Below are positions 15,116-23,908 of a stretch of DNA of 23,908 nt, piece after piece. The notes beneath the pieces are model-generated. The model was not told where the DNA came from and made no database searches. It was given only the letters and a program-made list of their open reading frames with translations. Each line of letters opens with the position of its first letter. Position 1 is the stretch's first letter. The stretch comes from CAVLCC01 sp963624975. Lineage in GTDB: Bacteria > Actinomycetota > Coriobacteriia > Coriobacteriales > CADBOM01. The stretch spans positions 1 to 23,908 of the forward strand of contig CAVFRF010000043.1 in NCBI GenBank assembly GCA_963624975.1, given 5' to 3'. Made by a program: the position numbers and the translations under genes.

Positions 15116-17287
15116 CTAGCCGATTGGCGCGTCGTCGCCGTAGATCTGTTCCAGCACGGCGGCTACCTCCTCGGCAACCTCGCGGGGCACGCCCTTCACG
15201 GCGGCTATCTGGTCGACGCTGGCCTGGCGCAGGTTCTTGACCGAGCCGAACTCCTTGAGCAGCAGCTTCTTGCGCTTTGGACCCAGACCGGTGACGCTGT
15301 CGAGCACCGATGCCGTCATGCCCTTGCCGCGCAGCTGCCGATGGTAGGTGATGGCGAAGCGATGCGCCTCGTCGCGTACGTGCTTGATGAGGTAGAGCGC
15401 CGACGAACCCAGCGGCAGGTACACCGGCTCGTCCGACCAGGTCACGAACAGCTCCTCGTCGGCCTTGGCGAGGCCTACCAGCGGGATATCCTCCAGCCCC
15501 ATCTCGGCGAGCTGCGCGCGCACCGCGTTGAGCTGCGGCTTGCCGCCGTCGAGCACGATGAGGTCGGGACGGGTGGCGAAGCGCTCGTCGGCGCGGTTCT
15601 TCTCGGAAAAGCGGCGCGAGAGCGTCTCGCGCATCATGGCCACGTCGTTGGCCTCGGGGGTTTCCATGCGGATCTTGAAGCGCCGGTACTGCGACGAATC
15701 CACGCGCCCGGCGCTGAACACCACCATCGACGCCACCGAATGCTTGCCGTGGATGGTGGAGATGTCGTAGCACTCGATGCGCATGGGCGGCCCGGGCAGG
15801 GCCAGCGCGCTCTCGAGCTGCAGCAGCGCATCGTTGGTGCGGGCCTCGTCGTAGCGCGTTCGGATCTTGAAGCGCGCCAGCGAATGCCGCGCGTTGGCTT
15901 GGGCCAGCTGCAGCAGGTCGTGCTTCTCGCCCTTGAGCGGCACCTTTATGCGCACCTTGGCGCCGTGCTTGGAGGCGAGCTTGCGGGTGAGCCACTCCTC
16001 GATGGCATCTGGGTCCTCGGGCTGGTCGGCCACCACCACCTCGCGCGGAACCGATGTTGCCTTGTCGTAGTAGCGCACGAGGAACGTCTCGACGAGGTCG
16101 GCAGCGGGCACGTCGAGGCCCTTGTCGAGGATGAACTCGCAGGTGTTGATGATGATGCCCTCGCGCACCACGAACACGTTGGCGCCGGCGATGGTGTCTT
16201 CGCGGAAGAAACCCACCACGTCGCAATCGAGGTCGCGGCTCAGCTCCACGTGCTGCTCGGTCTGCAGGTTCTTGACGATGTCGATGCGGTTGCGGTAGCG
16301 CGCCGCCTTCTCGAAGTCGAGGTCGTGGGCAGCATCCTGCATCTGCTCGCGCAGCGCGTCGAGGAAGTCGCGACGCTGCCCGGAGAGGAACCGCTCGACC
16401 GCGCTCACCGCCTCGGCGTACTCCTCGACGGTGCAAACACCGCAGCAGGGTCCCGGCCCCAGTCCCACATGAAAGTCGAAGCACGGCTTGCCGCCCCCAG
16501 CCGTGGGGGCGCCGCCGTGGGAGGCGTCTGCGGATGTTTCTCCCGGCATACCTTCGATGCCTACATTTGTCGCGCCCCCACCAGCAGCGGTTGAGTGCGC
16601 TAGACCCACAACGGAAACACCATCTGCTTCCATGCCCATGTTGAGATGGGAATCGCCGCCGTCCGAGGCATCCGCACCCGCTTCCCCCGCTGCGGGGACG
16701 TACTCGGCTCCGCGTTCCAGCTGGCGGCGCAGCGCCTTGTACTGCGCGCAGCTCGCCGAGCAGATGGGGGTCACGTGTCTCACCACGTCCACCAGCTTGC
16801 GGGCCGCGCGCGAGTCGGTGTAGGGGCCGAAGTAGCGCGAAGTGGGCACGTGCTTCTCGCGGGTGTACTTGATGGCGGGAAACATATCGCCCTTGGTGAT
16901 GGCGATGTAGGGATAGCTCTTGTCGTCGCGGAAGTCCACGTTGAAGTACGGGTCGTACTGGTTGATGAGGTTCTTCTCGAGCACGAGGGCCTCGTGCTCG
17001 TTGTCTACCACGATGTAGTCGAAGGAGCGCACCTGCTCCATCATGAAGGGGATCATCACGCGCTCGTCGGACTGCAGGATGTACTGCATCATGCGGTTGC
17101 GCAGCTGCTTGGCCTTGCCGACGTAGATCACCTCGCCGGCGGCGTTCTTCCACAGGTACACGCCCGGAAGCTGCGGCACCTTGCGCACCTGCTCCCGCAG
17201 GTCGAGCACCCCATCGGGCGTGCCCGCGCCGCCCCCGGCCTCGGACCGCGCCTCGCCCCCGGCCGCGCCGCGCCCGTCGCCGCCCAT
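15116..17287 (-). CDS. uvrC: Excinuclease ABC subunit C
   Basis: UvrC makes both cuts flanking a DNA lesion after UvrA and UvrB find it. The 723-aa protein has the GIY-YIG nuclease (PGVYLWKNAAGEVIYVGKAK, about 41-60), a UVR motif for UvrB contact (LREQMQDAAHDLDFEKAARY, about 312-331), the RNase-H-like second nuclease (ECYDISTIHGKHSVASMVVF and DLIVLDGGKPQLNAV), and C-terminal helix-hairpin-helix repeats (SVTGLGPKRKKLLLKEFGSV). It is longer than the usual 600 or so because of a Gly/Ala-rich N-terminal tail and an insertion at about 194-266 within the cysteine region. One Fe-S cysteine position is Gly277. I start at the ATG at 17287, 1 nt after the uvrA stop, with GGAG 10 nt upstream; a GTG at 17296 is too close to that site. 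Confidence 0.96.
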   Translation of the reverse strand: MGGDGRGAAGGEARSEAGGGAGTPDGVLDLREQVRKVPQLPGVYLWKNAAGEVIYVGKAKQLRNRMMQYILQSDERVMIPFMMEQVRSFDYIVVDNEHEALVLEKNLINQYDPYFNVDFRDDKSYPYIAITKGDMFPAIKYTREKHVPTSRYFGPYTDSRAARKLVDVVRHVTPICSASCAQYKALRRQLERGAEYVPAAGEAGADASDGGDSHLNMGMEADGVSVVGLAHSTAAGGGATNVGIEGMPGETSADASHGGAPTAGGGKPCFDFHVGLGPGPCCGVCTVEEYAEAVSAVERFLSGQRRDFLDALREQMQDAAHDLDFEKAARYRNRIDIVKNLQTEQHVELSRDLDCDVVGFFREDTIAGANVFVVREGIIINTCEFILDKGLDVPAADLVETFLVRYYDKATSVPREVVVADQPEDPDAIEEWLTRKLASKHGAKVRIKVPLKGEKHDLLQLAQANARHSLARFKIRTRYDEARTNDALLQLESALALPGPPMRIECYDISTIHGKHSVASMVVFSAGRVDSSQYRRFKIRMETPEANDVAMMRETLSRRFSEKNRADERFATRPDLIVLDGGKPQLNAVRAQLAEMGLEDIPLVGLAKADEELFVTWSDEPVYLPLGSSALYLIKHVRDEAHRFAITYHRQLRGKGMTASVLDSVTGLGPKRKKLLLKEFGSVKNLRQASVDQIAAVKGVPREVAEEVAAVLEQIYGDDAPIG

Positions 17288-17288
17288 G

Positions 17289-20117
<2,829 letters not shown>

Positions 20118-20208
20118 AGTACTACGCGCCTTTCAGCCCGAAGGTTACGTGTGTTCTCCCGGGCATCCCCGGCTCTCGAATGTTCTACTCGAAACTCTCC
20201 CTGGCAGG

Positions 20209-20286
20209 CCCTGTGCGAGACGCATCAGAACGGCTCAGGCTGGACTTTCAGCCAGAAGTCGCCGTTCCGACACATCTCGCACAGGG
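20209..20286. repeat. Inverted repeat in the uvrA leader (12-bp perfect arms)
   Basis: CCCTGTGCGAGA (20209-20220) and TCTCGCACAGGG (20275-20286) are perfect inverted repeats 54 nt apart. The right arm starts exactly where the left arm of the longer inverted repeat at 20254-20274 ends, so both can be folded from one transcript. The arms lie 91-169 nt upstream of the uvrA start. Confidence 0.7.
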
Positions 20287-20393
20287 CGCCGGCAACTCGC
20301 CAAGTGTCTTCCTGCGACCCTTCCAAAGTGTCGCATGTCGCCCGAGTAGACTCGCCAGCTGCCAGCGTGGGGTGTGTCGGACCGGCGACTTCT
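20254..20393. repeat. Long inverted repeat between rodZ-like gene and uvrA (21-bp arms)
   Basis: The arms at 20254-20274 (AGAAGTCGCCGTTCCGACAC plus A) and 20373-20393 match as an inverted repeat at 20 of 21 positions, 98 nt apart. Similarity continues weakly outward (CTCAGGCTGG against CTCAAGCTGC) and inward. With the 12-bp pair it makes most of the 350-nt gap (20118-20467) structured. It could be the remains of a small mobile element, an attenuator, or a non-coding RNA. The rest of the gap holds no gene I can support. Confidence 0.75.
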
Positions 20394-20467
20394 GCAGCTT
20401 GAGCGTTGCCTGAGCCGGTACGATATACCCCGCGATGGCACCCCGGAAGACTCTCAACCCTAAGCAT

Positions 20468-21739
20468 TTACTCTGCCGTGGTCACCGTGCCGTCGTCTGC
20501 TCGGGTGATGGTGAGCGTGCCGAGGCCGTCTTCTGTCGTGTTAAGCTCGACCTCTTTGCTGTTCACCTTCACCGTCACATACGACGGGTTGCCTATCTCG
20601 AGCACTGCCTTGCTCGTTACCGTGTACTCGTAGTTCTGCGGGCCCTGCACCTGCTCGGCCACGGGCGTGGTGTCGTCGGTCTCGATCTGCATCCAGCTGC
20701 TGTGGTCGGCATCCAGCGACACCTCGAGCTTGAACGACGTGGCCGACTGGTTGCGAATGTCGGGCGTGGCCGTGATGGCGGTGGCCTGCTCGTTGGAAAC
20801 CTTGCTCTCGGTCGAAGAGGTGCCGCCCGTTACCTGCACGGTGCTGGTGCCGCCGTTGCCCTCGAGGTCGGGGGTCGAATTGCTGGACGCGCCGCATCGC
20901 GACAGCGTGGTAACGAGGATGATGAAGATCACGATGGCCGCCACCGCGATTGCGACCTTCTTGATGTCGAGCCTCGAGAGCAGACTCGAGACGAAGGTGT
21001 CGCCCTCCAGCGGGCGCGTGCCGATGCTGTGCGCGATGCTGCGCTGCTTGCGCGTGGTGCGCTGGCCGGGAACGCCGTTCGATGCCTGCGAAGGCTTGCG
21101 GTTGCGGTTGCCTGCACCCGGCTGGTTGCCGCCGCGCTGCCTGCTAGGTGCGCTGCCATTGCGCGAACGGTTGCCCGCGCCGGAGCCGTTGCGGGAACGC
21201 TGGCCGGACCTGCGCTGCGTGCCGTCCTGCGCGCCATCGGGCCTGCGGCGTCGCTGGGACGAACCCTGCCTCTGCTCGCGCGGGTCGCCCTCCGGCCTGC
21301 GCTGCCTGTTCGAGCCGCTGCCCGCGCCATGCGAGCGCTGCTCGGAGTCGGAGCGGCTCGACTTGTCGGAGAGCCTGTGCTTCGATTCGATTTCGTCCTG
21401 CGCCCTCTTGGCCTTGCGCGCTTCGAGGTACGCTCTGTTGTTGGAGGGCTGCTGTATGTTGGTAACGGTGCCGGCATGCGCGGCAGCCTCGTGCTCGAAG
21501 TTGCTGTAGGCCGCCAGAAAGCTGCGGGTGATGGCGTTGGGGTCGAGACCCAGGTACCTCGCGTAGGCGCTCACCTGGTTGCGCGAAAACGCCTTGGCCG
21601 GCATATGGGCGAAGTCCTGCATCTCGATGGAGCGGATGATGTCGTTTCGGATGCGCAGCGCGTCCGAAACCTGCTGTATGGAGAGGCCAGCGCCTCGTCT
21701 GGCATTTGCCAGCTGCTCGCCAAAACCAAAATCGGCCAT
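20468..21739 (-). CDS. RodZ-like HTH transmembrane protein
   Basis: This 423-aa protein has the RodZ layout. The N-terminal helix-turn-helix (about 5-80: FGEQLANARRGAGLSIQQVS, then AFSRNQVSAYARYLGLDPNA) binds MreB in RodZ proper. It is followed by a cytoplasmic linker, one membrane helix (VAIAVAAIVIFIILVTTL, about 262-279), and an external beta domain (about 335-415) resembling the RodZ C-terminal DUF4115 region (SWMQIETDD, VLEIGNPSYVTVKVN). The linker (about 120-235) is strongly Arg/Gly/Ser/Gln-rich with near-repeats such as RSRNGSGAGN and RSRNGSAPSR, and is probably disordered. I start at the ATG at 21739 because AGAGGG is 7 nt upstream; a TTG at 21745 is too close to it. It lies downstream of ftsK, a neighbour pair seen in many Gram-positives. 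In species lacking MreB the role is open. Confidence 0.82.
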   Translation of the reverse strand: MADFGFGEQLANARRGAGLSIQQVSDALRIRNDIIRSIEMQDFAHMPAKAFSRNQVSAYARYLGLDPNAITRSFLAAYSNFEHEAAAHAGTVTNIQQPSNNRAYLEARKAKRAQDEIESKHRLSDKSSRSDSEQRSHGAGSGSNRQRRPEGDPREQRQGSSQRRRRPDGAQDGTQRRSGQRSRNGSGAGNRSRNGSAPSRQRGGNQPGAGNRNRKPSQASNGVPGQRTTRKQRSIAHSIGTRPLEGDTFVSSLLSRLDIKKVAIAVAAIVIFIILVTTLSRCGASSNSTPDLEGNGGTSTVQVTGGTSSTESKVSNEQATAITATPDIRNQSATSFKLEVSLDADHSSWMQIETDDTTPVAEQVQGPQNYEYTVTSKAVLEIGNPSYVTVKVNSKEVELNTTEDGLGTLTITRADDGTVTTAE

Positions 21740-21910
21740 AGCCAAACCCTCTTGCCTAGTTCGCGGCTCGCATGCGCGGATGCCGCAAATATTCTCTGTA
21801 TCTCACAAGAGAAGCGCACCCCTTCGCGCCTCTCCCCTCAATCGCGTGTATCCTACATATACTAACGTCCGGCGCGCCGCCCGAACACCTCCAACCCCCA
21901 AGTTGCACAA

Positions 21911-21934
21911 GAGCAGCACACTGGTGCGGTGCTC
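21911..21934 (-). terminator. Possible terminator hairpin after ftsK
   Basis: Reading the minus strand, GAGCA-CC-GCAC, a CAGT loop, and GTGC-TGCTC form a 9-bp stem with a 2-nt bulge, starting 10 nt past the ftsK stop and followed by TTGTG. The stem is modest and the T-run poor. The rodZ-like gene lies 172 nt further on and may have its own promoter in this AT-richer gap, though none is convincing. Confidence 0.4.
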
Positions 21935-21943
21935 GCGGCTCGC

Positions 21944-23908
21944 CTACAACGCGCCGTGCTGCGCCATCGCCTTCAGGCTCTCCAGCTCCATCTGGTCCAC
22001 GTACACCTCGCGGGGCTTGCTGCCGTTGGCGGGTCCCACGATGCCCTTGTCCTCCAGCATGTCCATGATCCTGCCCGCGCGGGCATAGCCCACCTTGAGC
22101 CTGCGTTGCAGAGCCGAGGTGGAGCCCAGGTTCGAACCCACCACGATCTCGGCCGCTTCCCACAGAAGGTCCTCGTCGGAGCCGCTGCCGCCAGAGCCGC
22201 TGCCACCGCCAGAGCCGCCGTCGTCGAGCAGCGGCACCGAGGTGGTGAAGATGTCCTCGTGGTAGTCGGGCTTGGCCTGCTCGCGCAGGAACTTGCACAC
22301 CTTGTTGATCTCGTCCTCGCCCACGAAGCAGCCCTGCACGCGCAGCGGCTTGCCAAACTCTGGCTTGCTGAACAGCAGGTCGCCCAGGCCTATGAGGTGC
22401 TCGGCTCCCGTGGTGTCGAGGATGACCCTGGAGTCGATGCCCGATGCCACGTTGAAGGCGATGCGGTTGGTGATGTTGGCCTTGATGAGGCCGGTGATCA
22501 CGTTGGTCGAGGGACGCTGCGTGGCCACGATCATGTGGATGCCGGCGGCTCGCGCCAGCTGGGCGATGCGGCTGATGGAGGTCTCGACCTCCTTGCCCGC
22601 CACCATCATGAGGTCGGCCAGCTCGTCGATCACGATCATCATCGAGGGCATATGCTCCCACTCGTCGAACTCTTCGTCTTCAAGCTCCGCCAGCTCGGCC
22701 AGAAGCACAGGCTCGAGCATGCCCTCGTCGTCGCGCTGGGCCTCTATCTCGGCGCAGCGCTCGGCAATCTCGGCACGACGCTTCTCCTGCTCCTCCAGAG
22801 CGTCGGCGCGCAGTTTGGAGTACTGCGCGATGTTGCGCGCGCCCACCTCCTCGAAGAGCTTGAGGCGCCGCTCCATCTCCTGCACCGCCCACGCCAGCGT
22901 GCTGGCGGCCTTGTGCGGGTCGGTGACCACGGGCACGAACAGGTGCGGGATGTCGTTGTACAGCGAAAGCTCCACGCGCTTGGGGTCGATCAGGATCATG
23001 CGCACCTCGTCGGGCCTGGCGCGCATGAGCACCGACATGATCATGGAGTTGATGGCCACCGACTTGCCCGAGCCGGTGGTGCCGCCGATGAGCAGATGGG
23101 GCATCTTGGCCAGGTCGGCCGTGATGGCGTTGCCCTCCACGTCTTTGCCGATGCCCATGAGCATGGGCGTGGTGCCGGCCGGCGGCAGCACGTCGCCCAG
23201 CAGCACGTTCTCGCGCGAGTCGTTGGGAATCTCGATGCCCACGAGGCTGGTGCCGGCGATGGGCGAGAAGATGCGCACCGACTGCGAGGCGAATGCCAGC
23301 GCGATGTCGTCGGAGAGCGCGGTGATCTTGTTCACGCGCACGCCGCTGGCGAGCGACACCTTGAACAGCGTGACGGTGGGCCCATGGACCCAGCCCACCA
23401 CGTCGGCATCCACGTTGAACTCGTGGAGGGTTTCCTGCAGGCGCGCGCCCATCTCGGCGAGGTCGGCGTTCGACGCGCTGCTGCGGGGCTTGAGCGCCGA
23501 CTTCTTGAGAAACTTGGGGTCGGGCAGGGTAAACTCGCCCTCCTCGGCTTGCTGCGCGTCGCCGTCGGCCAGAAGCGGGTTGGGGGCTGCATCGGCCGAC
23601 TTGCCGGCCTTCTTGCCCTTGGCGGCCTTCGAACCCTTGCCTGCGGCCACGGCACCCGCAGCCGCCACGGCCGCCATCGCCTTGGCGGCATCGGCACCGT
23701 CCATGGAGTCGGCGAACTCCACCTCGGGAGCAGCTGCAGCTGCGACATCGCCCGCGACAGGCGGCTCGGCTCCAGCCGAATCCGAGCCGTCGAGCATGCG
23801 GGTCGCGGCGGCACCGGTCGCGGCGGCACCCGCGACGCCATCGAGCATCTGCGCTTGGCGGCATCGGCACCGTCCATGGAGTCGGCGAACTCCACCTCGG
23901 GAGCAGCT
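21944..23908 (-). CDS. ftsK: FtsK/SpoIIIE-family DNA translocase (5' partial)
   Basis: FtsK pumps chromosomal DNA through the closing division septum. The visible part has an Ala/Lys-rich linker, the alpha/beta domains (FTLPDPKFLKKSALKPRSSA onward), the motor with Walker A GTTGSGKSV and Walker B MMIVIDELADLM, the ATQRPSTNVITGLIKANI segment, a GSGGGSGSGGSGS spacer, and a C-terminal winged-helix gamma domain (SALQRRLKVGYARAGRIMDM) that reads KOPS-like sites. An acidic helical insertion of about 45 residues lies between Walker A and B, just before EWEHMPSMMIVIDEL. The N-terminal membrane domain is beyond the window. The frame stays open to 23908, but the outermost 20 codons read the repeated linker DNA in the wrong frame (Cys/Arg-rich), so a frameshift or assembly error near 23853 is likely. 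Confidence 0.93.
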   Translation of the reverse strand, partial: SCSRGGVRRLHGRCRCRQAQMLDGVAGAAATGAAATRMLDGSDSAGAEPPVAGDVAAAAAPEVEFADSMDGADAAKAMAAVAAAGAVAAGKGSKAAKGKKAGKSADAAPNPLLADGDAQQAEEGEFTLPDPKFLKKSALKPRSSASNADLAEMGARLQETLHEFNVDADVVGWVHGPTVTLFKVSLASGVRVNKITALSDDIALAFASQSVRIFSPIAGTSLVGIEIPNDSRENVLLGDVLPPAGTTPMLMGIGKDVEGNAITADLAKMPHLLIGGTTGSGKSVAINSMIMSVLMRARPDEVRMILIDPKRVELSLYNDIPHLFVPVVTDPHKAASTLAWAVQEMERRLKLFEEVGARNIAQYSKLRADALEEQEKRRAEIAERCAEIEAQRDDEGMLEPVLLAELAELEDEEFDEWEHMPSMMIVIDELADLMMVAGKEVETSISRIAQLARAAGIHMIVATQRPSTNVITGLIKANITNRIAFNVASGIDSRVILDTTGAEHLIGLGDLLFSKPEFGKPLRVQGCFVGEDEINKVCKFLREQAKPDYHEDIFTTSVPLLDDGGSGGGSGSGGSGSDEDLLWEAAEIVVGSNLGSTSALQRRLKVGYARAGRIMDMLEDKGIVGPANGSKPREVYVDQMELESLKAMAQHGAL
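23681..23735. repeat. 55-bp direct repeat, inner copy, in the ftsK linker
   Basis: This 55-bp stretch codes for VEFADSMDGADAAK in the ftsK frame. It recurs exactly at 23854-23908, 173 bp away. The spacing is not a multiple of 3, so the two copies are in different frames relative to the motor domain. Confidence 0.9.
23854..23908. repeat. 55-bp direct repeat, outer copy, ending at the window edge
   Basis: This is an exact copy of 23681-23735; the base next to it at 23853 already differs, and the window ends at its last base. In its own frame it reads EFADSMDGADAAK and then runs out of frame with ftsK. One extra G after the AAG codon would restore the frame to ...DAAKAQMLDG. Confidence 0.9.

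Noticed and set aside
20176..20192. TCGA-N9-TCGA palindrome upstream of uvrA as a LexA (SOS) box.
   Set aside because: It lacks the GAAC-N4-GTTC core expected in Gram-positives; it may be an operator, but I cannot support it.
20225..20467. Small minus-strand frames (68-80 codons) between the rodZ-like gene and uvrA.
   Set aside because: They translate the inverted-repeat DNA, have no good ribosome site and no recognisable protein.

Overview
The window is about 24 kb of high-GC DNA. Gene content, gene order and the protein sequences suggest a high-GC Gram-positive (Actinomycetota), most likely class Coriobacteriia. This placement is an inference from family resemblance, not from a search.

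Left part (1-9329): a small RelB/RelE-type toxin-antitoxin pair on the + strand converges on a long minus-strand housekeeping operon. Read from its promoter at about 9302-9329, that operon is rpmF (ribosomal protein L32), plsX and acpP (lipid synthesis), rnc (RNase III), smc (chromosome condensation), ftsY and ffh (signal recognition particle receptor and GTPase). It ends at a hairpin plus T-run at about 593-629. Gaps are short, and smc and ftsY each start 3 nt after the stop of the gene before.

Middle part (9458-15069): a 5.3-kb island lies between two direct copies of a 284-bp repeat. The copies match at about 96% with no indels, and each carries 47-bp imperfect terminal inverted repeats, like a MITE. 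Inside, on the + strand and visibly less GC-rich, are four genes: a three-helix small membrane protein, a short GrpE-like protein, a divergent 827-aa Hsp70 with an extra beta-rich segment, and a C-terminally membrane-anchored protein whose N-terminus looks like a J domain without the HPD motif. I read this as a complete but divergent Hsp70 / exchange-factor / J-like set tied to the membrane. It is the best candidate here for an undescribed system. Its function is not visible from sequence.

Right part (15116-23908): the minus strand carries ftsK (5' end outside the window), a RodZ-like HTH membrane protein, uvrA and uvrC. UvrC starts 1 nt after the uvrA stop. The uvrA leader is full of long inverted repeats. 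UvrC has a low-complexity insertion and lacks one of the four cysteines expected for its Fe-S site. The last 55 bases repeat an internal ftsK segment exactly but in another reading frame, which looks like either a linker repeat with a frameshift or a contig-edge artefact.
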